Shown piece by piece: positions 36,117 to 45,125 of a DNA stretch of 64,000 bases (position 1 is its first letter; every line of letters begins with the position of its first letter). Source of the stretch: a bacterium (GTDB lineage Bacteria; Zhuqueibacterota; QNDG01; JAFGCO01); contig JAFGCO010000065.1 of assembly GCA_016932575.1 (NCBI GenBank), positions 1-64,000 on the forward strand. The letters run 5' to 3'. The position numbers and the translations under genes are program-made. The notes below the pieces were generated by a model, which was not told where the DNA came from, did no database searches, and saw only the letters and a list, made by a program, of their open reading frames with translations.

Positions 36117-39100
36117 TCATTGAATCAGAATCATTTTTCGAATGGCTACACGACCCGGATACTCCAGCCGGTAAAAATAAACACCGCTGGAAACCCGTGT
36201 TCCGCGATCACTCACACCCGACCAGTGCAATTCATATTCACCTGAAGTCTGTTCTTCATTAACCAGTTGAGTGACCCTCTGTCCAAGCATATTAAATATG
36301 CTGAGACGGACACGCCCGCTTGCCGGCAGCGTGTATCGGATGGTGGTTTCCGGATTAAACGGATTCGGATAATTCTGATAAAGATGAAATGCAATGGGAG
36401 CAATGACATTTTCCACCTGCTTTTCCACATATTCCGGCAAACCTGCAATACACTGAAATTTGCGGACATTCGGTGTATCCTTTCCGGTCACAATGGCATA
36501 CTCATTTTTCGATATCATGTCGATAACCACGTTCTTATCTGGATCCACGAGCCGAACCTGCCAGTCTTCCGGCATGGATTGATGCAATATCCATTCGAAT
36601 TCAACTAAGGATTTTTGCAGACGCGTCTCAACAACAACGTTCCAGGTGTATCCTTCATGATTGATCTCTCGTATGTCGGCAGCATAGGTTCCGGGATGTT
36701 GTTTCCAGTCCGAATGATCAAAATACACGGAAATATAGTCTCCCATGGGCGGCGGTTCTGCACGATCCCGAAGGTCCCATGCTTCCATTGCATCATGCCG
36801 GACGCCAAAAAAATTATCCAGGTCTTCGGCTGTTTCCGTTCTCGCTGAAAGCTGCCATACCCAGTCTGTTTTTATCATTTCATAAACAATGCTTCCCCTG
36901 ACAGGTGCTTGTTTTGTCAAAGCTGCCGGTTCCCTTGGCGGAACATACAGATCCTGATAGGTCTGTGAAGCATTGTATATCCAATACCCGCCCCACGGTT
37001 CAAATACGGGCCAGTCGAGCCTGTATCCCTTGCCGTCATAATAATACAGGGTCTCAAGAGAATCAGAAGTAAGCGCACAGTCGTTCCAGTTCACCTGAAA
37101 TGCAAACGGAGAACCGATCATATTCCACTGCGGCCGGATATGATACCGGCAGGGTGTTTCCGTGGATACCGAATATCCGGCACCGACATTCCAGCTTTTT
37201 TCACTTGCGGATATCAGCCAGAATGCCCTTCCCTGATCAAACGAAAAAATAAGGCTGTCCGCATAGGAAAGGGTGTCGTCATACTCGCAATACATGGTAT
37301 CTTTCCAGGTCAGGCAGCGCCATTTATACGGATCCCATGATCCAAGGTCGTCTTCCAGCACCGCTCCGGCATTGACATCATCCAGGTCTCCGGGAACGGA
37401 TATCATGGTATATTTTTTTCCCGGCAGGGTTGTATCAGCCATCAGTGCGTTAAATCTTACCTGTTTGGTCAACGGTCGGTTCACAGGATCATACAGCGGG
37501 TGAGTATAGGTCTCACCGGAAACCGTCATTTCTACATAAAATTCCAATCCTCGTTCCGTTACTGACGGTGCCGGAATCTCGACACTGTACTGGGTGCCGG
37601 TATCATCCCCTGCGACAGGTGTGGCCTGAAGGGTCTGATAAGACCGCTTTCCGCCCTGCCTGTAATGCAGCCATACCTCCCTTCCGGCTTCACCCTCTGA
37701 TGCAGGCAGGGTGATATCAACACTCTTAGGATTATTTTTTCTTGCATTTCCACTGATGGAGGCAAAAATACCTGTTCCTTTGAAAATCAAATCCCATGGC
37801 TGGCGCGCGATACTGGATATCCGGATCTCATCCATCTGCCCCTGGAAATATCCGGTTCTTTGGTTGGCTGCTGTTTCTCGAACACCGAAACACAGAGGAC
37901 CGGAATTGCTGATATCTGTGTCGCCGGCTTCCCATTTACTTTGTATCTGGATTTCACCATCCAGATACAGAGTGCCACGATGATTGGTCGTATCGTAAAC
38001 AAAGGCCACATGGTGCCAGACTCCGTCCGCCACATAAGCGGTTCCCTTGCCAAAACCATGAAGAGACAACAGACCATTTGTATCGATGGACAAACCGTAA
38101 TTGGCACGGTTATCTCCGCCCCGATACGGATCTTTGAAGAAAATCACCTGATTAAGTGTGTCTGTCTTAAAAAAACACTCGATGGTAAATGGTTCTGATG
38201 CCATATCGAAACGTAATCCTTCCGCATCATTCACAATGGCATAATCACTGAAGCCGTTAAATTCAAGCCCGCCGTCAAAATAGGCAGAGGCTGTCCGGCT
38301 GCCGTGCAGTGTGCCATTATATTTACCGGTGGCGTCTGCAACTGTATTGGCCGCGGCATCGCAATGATAGAGCGCAATCGTGTAATCATCCAATGCATAA
38401 GGTGCTTTTGGACGGTAATCAATCCCGGCCGCAGTTAATACGATCTCATAAACAGGCATGTCCGGGTCATTACTGTGAATGCGAAGTGTGTCCTTTACGC
38501 TGACTGCTGTTTGGGGCACGAACCGTACTGTAACAGTAATGGTCTCATTCACCGTCAGTGTGTCGTGATCCGGACTGATTTCAAAAACGGATGTTCGGGT
38601 TGTCATACTGTTGATTATGAGCGGAAGAGCGCCAAAATTGGAAATTGCAAAGGTCCGGCTGCTGTCGCTCTCGATAAAAACGGTTCCAAAATCCAGTTGT
38701 TTGGTTGCAATTGCCAAATTTGGAATTCCGACATTCAATTCTTCAGGCTGCCGGTCGATATTTGAAAACCGGATTTCATCGAGATACCCGTTGAATCCAC
38801 GGCCTGATCCATAAGCTCCGCCCATGGCCAGATCTGCCTTCGAACTGCGCAGGTTCCCGCTGAAGTCCGTTGAATCCACAATCACTCCATTCAGGTATAA
38901 CCGTAATTTATATCGGTCCCAGGTCACGGCCATATGATACCATTTTTCAAGATCCATCTCAGAATCAGGCGGGCCAAATAGTGAGAAAACCTTATTGTTG
39001 GCGGCATAAAATCGCACCACCAGTCCTTTCCCGGTGCTCAGCGTGTCATTGTACAGCACTTCGTACTGTAAATCGGTTCCTGAACCGCGCCGGAAAAGCA

Positions 39101-42100
39101 CATAGTCTTTATTCGCCGCCGGTTTTCCTGCCAGGCTGAACCAGGTTTCCATACTGAAAGGTGTGTTTGTATAATCGAACAGGGTATGATAAGGAATCCA
39201 AATCCAGCTGGTGTCTCCTGTGAAACGGAGGGCCGAAGCACCGTATTTTTTATAAAGTGTATTCCATGAAAGGCCGAGCCCTCGAAAATAACCGATCAGC
39301 CCGTTCCCGGAAGCGTCAGGAATCGAATCCATATCCACAGTCCCGTCCAGATGCCACAGACCGGATGTATAAATATCCGGCTCATAGGCTGCCAGACTGA
39401 TGGACTGAAAACCGACGCCTGAGAGCGGAATGCGGACTGTCGGTCGAAACAAATCGCTCGAGTGAAGGGTCAGCGTATCCCGAAAAGTCCGGACAGCTGA
39501 CGGTGTAAATCGGACCCAGATTGTACGGCGTCCGTCAGACGTTAATTCGAATTCCGTGTCCGAAATGTCATAGTGATTTGTTTCTGTAAACAGACTGTCG
39601 ACCGTCAGGGGGCCTTCTCCGTTGTTTCTTATTGTCATATAATAATATTTGGATTTTCCCACATAAACACTTCCGAATGCGGCACTGCTGACTGTCGTTG
39701 AAATACGTCCCGTGCTGATATTAAACTCCCACGGCTGGCGTTCCAATGCAGACAGCCGCATTTCATCCATAACACCGTGAAAAGGATGAGCCAATCCAGC
39801 ATCGTTGCCAATAGTCGCCGATATCACACCTGAAGGATACGGAACAGTCATCTGTTTCTGATCTTCAAGATTGCCGTTTAAATAAAGCTTGAGTGTACCA
39901 CCCATGGTCAGTGCCGCATGATACCATTGGTCCCTGACCAATGGTGTTTCTGTATTTGACAGAAGCGTATCGATTTTCTGAACACTTTGTGATGACAGTC
40001 CCATCAGACGATTTTTATTCACGCTTAATTCATAGATAATGCGGTCCCCCTCTGCCAGCCTGAACAGGACAGCGGTTCCTTCCGGAATGGCATTGAGCTT
40101 AAACCAGGTTTCAATGGTAAATCCCTGCCATTTGTCAAATGAAGGGAACTGACCAATGGATTCCAGATTGATATGGACAATATCGTTTTCATTAAAAATA
40201 AGCCCCTGATCAAACTTCCCGTCATCCGCTTTGGTGACCGTTGCACCGGTTACCGTACCATCCATCAGGCCATAGTCCGATTCATCCTGCAGAGTCGCGC
40301 CATTCAGTGCATCCATATGGTACAGTGCATAGGCATAATAATCAGGAGAATAAGCGGCCAGGGGAGTGGGCTGAATTCCCGTTCCGAGAACCGGAAGTGA
40401 ATGCGGACTGTTGACCGCATCGGTCTGCAATTTCAGTGTATCATAAATTGTAGTATAAGCGGCGGGTGTAAATCGAACAACAATATAAGCGGTTTCTCCC
40501 GCTGAAATCCATTGAGGCAGGTACAGAGCAGAAAACCGTCCTGTGTTGCAGGTCAATTCGCTGGCATACACCGCTGTGGAGCCGGTGTTGCGGACAATCA
40601 TGGACAAAGTCCGGCTTTTCCCCAGAACAACGTTTCCGAAATCCAGTGAATCGGCATCGACCTGCAGCTCTCCGGTAAAATCCGCCTGAAGATAATAGAC
40701 ACCGCCTTCACCGTCGGCCACCACCACAGTATCATCAACCACATCCACTGCATAACTGGTGCCGGCTGTGTGATACGATCCGACCGCATCAAGACTTTCC
40801 GGATTCGTCAAGTCAATCAGCCGAATGGTTCCCTGCCCGTCGGCCACGACTGCGATATCGCCGTGAAAATCCACATCATAGGCGTACCCTTCCGTATCAA
40901 TTTGATCCGAGGGCGTGATATTTTCGGTATTTGAGACATTTAAACCGAGAAGCCCGTTGGATCCGTCGGCCGCATAAATGATATTAGCGCCGGCTGCCGG
41001 AACGCCAATTGATTGAATTTCACTCTCATTGTCATAGGTGCCTGTAATTGTGTTTGTATTGATATCGAGCACCTTTAAACCGTCTGTACCTGCAGCGATA
41101 TAAACGCGGTTCGACCGTTCATCAGCAGTCACACCGATGGCGTCAAATCCATTGATACCCTCAATCAGTCCTTGATCGACCGGTTCAAGACTGTTGCTTA
41201 TATCCACAACACGAATACCTGAAGTGCCTTCGGCCACATAGGCATTGTCGCCAAAAATCGTGACATCAAGCATTTCGTTCGCAGTCTCAACCGTTGTAAT
41301 CTTCGTTGCAGTAGCGGGATTAGACACATTATAAAAAATCAAACCGCCTGTACCATCGGCAACCATCAGAACATTCCCGTCGAGAGCCAATCCCATGGCA
41401 TTCTGGGTGTTCCTGTGCGCATATATCGTGATTTTTTCATCATCAAGATGCGCATGATTGAGTATCCATAATCCGGATTCACCCCCCGCTACAAAAGTGG
41501 CCTCAGGGCTGAAAAGAACATCCATCGCCTGACCGCCGGATGTGACAGAATCAACCAGGTCAGGAGGAGCAACTGCCACATCAATTTTTTTCAAACCTGA
41601 ATTTCCTTCAGCCAGATAGACATAATTTTGATCAATATACAGAGACAAGGCGTCTCCGCCTGTTTCGCGTGATGTTTTTTCCGTCATGGTGGTTAAATCG
41701 ATGACCCTCAATCCGTATCCCTCATCAGAGAGATAGGCAGTTTCCGCGCTCACATCCACCGCTATATCACTGAGGCTGACTATCTCGGGCTCTGCGATCC
41801 ATTGACCGGCCACGTTGATATTTTCCGGATCAGTGATATTAACCGCCAGAACACCTTGATTTCGATCAGCGACAAAAGCAGTGGTTCCGCGGACTGAGAC
41901 ACCATAAGCGGATCCTGGAGTATCCGCCGTATCGAGCGCTGCAGGACTGGAAGGACTGGATATGTCAACCGCAACCAATCCCAGGGCATCCACCGCCAGA
42001 TAGGCATAATCACCCGAGACGGCCACATCCTGTACAGGAGATGAAAACTGTAAATATCCCGCAGGATCCAGTGTGTTTTCAATCACTTCGATGATATAGA

Positions 42101-42503
42101 ATCCGGACTCGCCGTCCGCCACATAGATACAGCCATCTTGATAGGCAATCCGGCGGGCCGAGCCTTCCGTATAATAATGCCCGAGTTCGTAAGGTGAAGT
42201 AATGCTCGACCGGTCCAGCATATAAATACCGATGTCTTTGACTGCCACATAAATTTTAAAAGATTGATAATAAATATCCTGAATCAATCCGGGAAATTCA
42301 TATCTCGAATAACGGCCATCCGGATTGGTGGCATCCAAAATATCGAGATAGCTGCCGTTGCCCATGTATAAAGCATCCGCAGTGGCTACGACCGATCGGC
42401 AGGGACCACTGGCCCATCGGGCGAGTAAAGATAAATTATCAACCTGCTGCGCCAGCAATGACATTGAAAACGCTGATAATACAGCAATTATTTTCCTTTT
42501 CAT
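36117..42503 (-). CDS. Giant LVIVD-propeller/LamG surface protein (cassette 1)
   Basis: The protein has about 2128 residues with the same plan as the giant at 25644-33209. A signal peptide (ends SLLAQ) is followed by LVIVD propeller blades (about 25-608; YVAEGTSGIRVVDISN is a model blade). Then come three anchor-D plus LamG modules (starting near 612, 933 and 1263; LamG closings such as MDEMRLSALERQPWEFN), an Ig-like domain (about 1583-1680), and the block WNMIGSPFAFQVNW ... EPWGGYWIY (about 1790-1850). A stretch with YFDHSDWKQHPG and a C-terminal sorting-type domain (about 2040 to end, YQNYPNPFNPETTI ... SSGVYFYRL ... IRKMILIQ) complete it. It has one anchor-D/LamG module fewer than its paralogue. 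GGGAG lies 5 nt before ATG 42503. LamG domains bind sugars or proteins, suggesting adhesion or polymer capture. Confidence 0.85.
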   Translation of the reverse strand: MKRKIIAVLSAFSMSLLAQQVDNLSLLARWASGPCRSVVATADALYMGNGSYLDILDATNPDGRYSRYEFPGLIQDIYYQSFKIYVAVKDIGIYMLDRSSITSPYELGHYYTEGSARRIAYQDGCIYVADGESGFYIIEVIENTLDPAGYLQFSSPVQDVAVSGDYAYLAVDALGLVAVDISSPSSPAALDTADTPGSAYGVSVRGTTAFVADRNQGVLAVNITDPENINVAGQWIAEPEIVSLSDIAVDVSAETAYLSDEGYGLRVIDLTTMTEKTSRETGGDALSLYIDQNYVYLAEGNSGLKKIDVAVAPPDLVDSVTSGGQAMDVLFSPEATFVAGGESGLWILNHAHLDDEKITIYAHRNTQNAMGLALDGNVLMVADGTGGLIFYNVSNPATATKITTVETANEMLDVTIFGDNAYVAEGTSGIRVVDISNSLEPVDQGLIEGINGFDAIGVTADERSNRVYIAAGTDGLKVLDINTNTITGTYDNESEIQSIGVPAAGANIIYAADGSNGLLGLNVSNTENITPSDQIDTEGYAYDVDFHGDIAVVADGQGTIRLIDLTNPESLDAVGSYHTAGTSYAVDVVDDTVVVADGEGGVYYLQADFTGELQVDADSLDFGNVVLGKSRTLSMIVRNTGSTAVYASELTCNTGRFSALYLPQWISAGETAYIVVRFTPAAYTTIYDTLKLQTDAVNSPHSLPVLGTGIQPTPLAAYSPDYYAYALYHMDALNGATLQDESDYGLMDGTVTGATVTKADDGKFDQGLIFNENDIVHINLESIGQFPSFDKWQGFTIETWFKLNAIPEGTAVLFRLAEGDRIIYELSVNKNRLMGLSSQSVQKIDTLLSNTETPLVRDQWYHAALTMGGTLKLYLNGNLEDQKQMTVPYPSGVISATIGNDAGLAHPFHGVMDEMRLSALERQPWEFNISTGRISTTVSSAAFGSVYVGKSKYYYMTIRNNGEGPLTVDSLFTETNHYDISDTEFELTSDGRRTIWVRFTPSAVRTFRDTLTLHSSDLFRPTVRIPLSGVGFQSISLAAYEPDIYTSGLWHLDGTVDMDSIPDASGNGLIGYFRGLGLSWNTLYKKYGASALRFTGDTSWIWIPYHTLFDYTNTPFSMETWFSLAGKPAANKDYVLFRRGSGTDLQYEVLYNDTLSTGKGLVVRFYAANNKVFSLFGPPDSEMDLEKWYHMAVTWDRYKLRLYLNGVIVDSTDFSGNLRSSKADLAMGGAYGSGRGFNGYLDEIRFSNIDRQPEELNVGIPNLAIATKQLDFGTVFIESDSSRTFAISNFGALPLIINSMTTRTSVFEISPDHDTLTVNETITVTVRFVPQTAVSVKDTLRIHSNDPDMPVYEIVLTAAGIDYRPKAPYALDDYTIALYHCDAAANTVADATGKYNGTLHGSRTASAYFDGGLEFNGFSDYAIVNDAEGLRFDMASEPFTIECFFKTDTLNQVIFFKDPYRGGDNRANYGLSIDTNGLLSLHGFGKGTAYVADGVWHHVAFVYDTTNHRGTLYLDGEIQIQSKWEAGDTDISNSGPLCFGVRETAANQRTGYFQGQMDEIRISSIARQPWDLIFKGTGIFASISGNARKNNPKSVDITLPASEGEAGREVWLHYRQGGKRSYQTLQATPVAGDDTGTQYSVEIPAPSVTERGLEFYVEMTVSGETYTHPLYDPVNRPLTKQVRFNALMADTTLPGKKYTMISVPGDLDDVNAGAVLEDDLGSWDPYKWRCLTWKDTMYCEYDDTLSYADSLIFSFDQGRAFWLISASEKSWNVGAGYSVSTETPCRYHIRPQWNMIGSPFAFQVNWNDCALTSDSLETLYYYDGKGYRLDWPVFEPWGGYWIYNASQTYQDLYVPPREPAALTKQAPVRGSIVYEMIKTDWVWQLSARTETAEDLDNFFGVRHDAMEAWDLRDRAEPPPMGDYISVYFDHSDWKQHPGTYAADIREINHEGYTWNVVVETRLQKSLVEFEWILHQSMPEDWQVRLVDPDKNVVIDMISKNEYAIVTGKDTPNVRKFQCIAGLPEYVEKQVENVIAPIAFHLYQNYPNPFNPETTIRYTLPASGRVRLSIFNMLGQRVTQLVNEEQTSGEYELHWSGVSDRGTRVSSGVYFYRLEYPGRVAIRKMILIQ

Positions 42504-42539
42504 AATCACTCCCTATAGGAATTATGAACTCATTGTTTA

Positions 42540-43982
42540 CTATGGACGATGCGGTGGCGGAGGCGGATCCGGCAAATACCACGGATCAACCGGATAATGA
42601 GTATTCGGCGGATCCGGAGGATCTGGCAGTCCTTTTGTTAAATCGGGAAACAGATCCGCCAGTTCACCAATATTGATTTCCTCGAAAGCTTCGCGAGAAT
42701 CACTGCCGGGGATAAATCCGGCATCCAGATACCACCCCATCTCCTGTAATCGATCAACAGGGCCGAGATGCACCCATGCATCATATCCCACATCTGTTGT
42801 TTGCGTCGACGGCCCGATTTTCAACAGCGTAATCATTTTCGTTTGCAGGGCCATCCAGTCTCTGTTTTGTGTTGCTTTGAAAACATCTGGTGAAGCCATG
42901 ATCTGATCGGCTAATATAAATCCGGGATCCAGCTTTACCGCGCTTGCCAGGTACTTTTGAGCCGTATCATACTGATCGTGGTCAAGAGCATACAGAGCGT
43001 ATGCGTAATTCAGGAAGGCCTGGAAATTGCGTGTCGAAGGCATTTTCAAACGGTTCATTTGAGAAGCTGTCAACTGAACACCCAAATCACTTAACACATT
43101 CAGAACAATTTTCTTTTGGAGCACAATAATATTCTTCAATTCTCCCTCAATATCCGATTCTTTGATATGGCGGACACCGGTAAAGGTCAACGTACGTTGA
43201 TCAATTTTCAGAATTCCGGAACCCCTCATCTCAATTTTTCCCTGAACCACAGTACCGACATTGAGCAATCTTTGCAGCTTTTCAACATGATCGATGTTCT
43301 CAAGATCTCGCGGACTCCATCCCAGGGCCTGCATTAACTGAACAGTTTTTTCTCTGGGCACCACCTGAAAACCGCCAATGCGATTAAAATCATGAATCAC
43401 CAGGCTGGCAATGCCTGCACTTATAATGGTTCCTTTTAAATCTGAGCCGGCATAATGAAAATCCAGAACAACCATGCGCTGACTTGAAAAATCCGCCTGA
43501 TCATCGGGTCCGCGTGCAGCCATCTTTTTCGCCTCTTGAATGTACTGCTGCTTATTTAAAAAATACAAACGCCCTTTCATCGCATCCCTCGCGGGATCGC
43601 CTTCGTTCAATGCCTTATAATTCGCATAAATCGGAAGGGCCAGTTTCGATTTTCCCTGTCGTTCATAGCACATCCCCAGATAAAAATAGGCGGCTCCGTA
43701 GGAAGGCGATTTTTGATTGACATAACGAAACACTTTGATTGCGCCATCCAGCATATTCATGTTTAAAGCGGAAATGCCAATTTTTGTCATGATCTCCGGT
43801 GAATATCGGATATATCGACTTCCATCTTGTGAACGAACTTGTAGAGAATTGATATAAGACTGCATTGCCTTTTGATACTCTTTTTGACTAAAATAGGCAT
43901 CACCCTGAGTCTGTTTAGATAGACCCGTGCATCCGAGCATCAAGGCAATTAGGCCTATACCTGCCCATCGCCAAATTATCAT
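42540..43982 (-). CDS. TPR/CsgG-like lipoprotein (cassette 1)
   Basis: This 480-residue lipoprotein (lipobox MLGC) has N-terminal TPRs (KQTQGDAYFSQKEYQKAMQ; DGAIKVFRYVNQKSP). A CsgG/FlgO-like domain follows (about 170-305: MVVLDFHYAGSDLKG, GIASLVIHDFNRIGGFQVVP, TVVQGKIEMRG), then a TPR-like pair (YALDHDQYDTAQKYLASAVKL). The tail is very Pro-rich (DPPDPPNT ... PDPPPPPHRP). The order of elements and several stretches (NExDP, DLGVQLT/ASQMNRL versus the paralogue's DQERNELLEIPT) match the lipoprotein at 33255-34628. AAGGAGGG precedes the ATG. The giant gene follows after about 36 bp. A polyproline tail of this kind would benefit from EF-P, which epmA in this window modifies. Confidence 0.8.
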   Translation of the reverse strand: MIIWRWAGIGLIALMLGCTGLSKQTQGDAYFSQKEYQKAMQSYINSLQVRSQDGSRYIRYSPEIMTKIGISALNMNMLDGAIKVFRYVNQKSPSYGAAYFYLGMCYERQGKSKLALPIYANYKALNEGDPARDAMKGRLYFLNKQQYIQEAKKMAARGPDDQADFSSQRMVVLDFHYAGSDLKGTIISAGIASLVIHDFNRIGGFQVVPREKTVQLMQALGWSPRDLENIDHVEKLQRLLNVGTVVQGKIEMRGSGILKIDQRTLTFTGVRHIKESDIEGELKNIIVLQKKIVLNVLSDLGVQLTASQMNRLKMPSTRNFQAFLNYAYALYALDHDQYDTAQKYLASAVKLDPGFILADQIMASPDVFKATQNRDWMALQTKMITLLKIGPSTQTTDVGYDAWVHLGPVDRLQEMGWYLDAGFIPGSDSREAFEEINIGELADLFPDLTKGLPDPPDPPNTHYPVDPWYLPDPPPPPHRP

Positions 43983-44105
43983 AGACCCTCCTTAGCTCCA
44001 CTGACTCCCCCTAAGGCATAGGTGAAGATCATGGATAGTAAACGGGAAGTAAATTTAAGGTTACGGCACCATTTTAAAGAATCATATTTTTTGGTTGTGC
44101 CTGTC

Positions 44106-44804
44106 TCACTCCATTTGCCGCTTTTTTTCTGCAATACGCAGAATTGCATCTTTCGCTTGTTGAAATTCAGGCTCGATTTCCAGAGCTTTTTTATATTGTG
44201 AATAGGCTTTCTGAAGCTGATTCTGATCCTCAAAACTCAGACCTTCTGAAAACAGAACCACCGCCTCAATCTTCAGGGTCTTTCCTGAATCCAACATTTT
44301 ACTTTCTGACTTGGTTAACCGCACAGAAAGGTCATCCAATAATTTCTTGCTCAGCTTTTTAATCAAAGACAGAATTTGCCGGGTTTTTCCTGTAGTTTCT
44401 TCTGCCTTGACCACCGATCCGGTCTCTACTTCTACAATGCGCAGATCGATACGGATTTTATCACCGGGCATCACCATATAACTGCCAAATACCAAATTCT
44501 TTGCACCCAGCATTTTACCAACCTGAATTGAAGTTGATTCAGAAATCAGTCCCGACTGCACCATTTTCAATTCATCCAGCATCTCCTGCATCCGCCGGCG
44601 TTCTACCATTTTGACCGATTCGATCCGACTTAACTCGGTGATCATCATCTCTGCCAGGCCCTGAGATAACGCGGCATAAGCATCCGCGTTCATAAAAGAC
44701 CTGTTTTCGAAATCGAGAACTGCCAGAGTGATCGTATCACCATAAATGGCCAAACCGGCGAACAATAAAAAATTGACAATCAGTATGCGGAAACAGAATT
44801 TCAT
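44106..44804 (-). CDS. CsgG/FlgO-like protein with a C-terminal TPR
   Basis: The product has about 232 residues. A signal peptide (FCFRILIVNFLLFAGLAIYG) precedes a CsgG/FlgO-like domain: ITLAVLDFENRS, LAEMMITELSRIESVKMVERRRMQ, GKMLGAKNLVFGSYM, IRIDLRIVEVETGSVV. A final TPR-like hairpin (NQLQKAYSQYKKALEIEPEF) closes it. There is no lipobox Cys, so it is probably soluble in the periplasm. It is the first gene of the 20-kb run; the first cassette lipoprotein, which carries the same domain, starts 123 bp downstream. The three CsgG-like proteins may form mixed assemblies (inference). ATG 44804 is chosen over an upstream in-frame TTG. Confidence 0.8.
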   Translation of the reverse strand: MKFCFRILIVNFLLFAGLAIYGDTITLAVLDFENRSFMNADAYAALSQGLAEMMITELSRIESVKMVERRRMQEMLDELKMVQSGLISESTSIQVGKMLGAKNLVFGSYMVMPGDKIRIDLRIVEVETGSVVKAEETTGKTRQILSLIKKLSKKLLDDLSVRLTKSESKMLDSGKTLKIEAVVLFSEGLSFEDQNQLQKAYSQYKKALEIEPEFQQAKDAILRIAEKKRQME

Positions 44805-45125
44805 AATCGCTTTCAAAGGATTGTATCCACTTGGTTTAAGTTTTTATACGTTAATAAAATTATCCATCATTGTCAAGAAAATATTTTAAAACACAAAAGG
44901 CAAGTTCTGCAACATTTGTGCCCGAATCTTTCAAAATCGTCATATTTTGTCTATTTAATTGATATTACTGGACTTAAAAAGCATAAAACCATTGTTCTTA
45001 GCGTTTGACGAATTTCATTTTTGAATGAAAACCATTCAATCTCAGGAGAGAATACCCTTGAAAATGAAAGAATTTCATATTAATTTAAGACTATCAGATC
45101 TTATGATTATTGTAAGGAAAATATA
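44805..45125. promoter_or_regulatory. Divergent promoter region with overlapping inverted repeats
   Basis: This AT-rich region lies between the surface operon (minus) and the GWxTD gene (plus). At 45013-45039 two inverted repeats share a middle arm: TTTCATT/AATGAAA (45013-45019 with 45024-45030) and TTGAATG/CATTCAA (45021-45027 with 45033-45039). A third, ATGAAA-GAA-TTTCAT, lies at about 45064-45078. The arrangement could be operators or alternative RNA hairpins in the GWxTD leader. I cannot assign -35/-10 boxes with confidence. Confidence 0.4.

Noticed and set aside
43979-44233. 84-codon minus-strand ORF upstream of the cassette 1 lipoprotein
   Set aside because: Overlaps the CsgG/FlgO-like gene in another frame and has no ribosome-binding site; its sequence is a frame-shifted reading of the TPR end.
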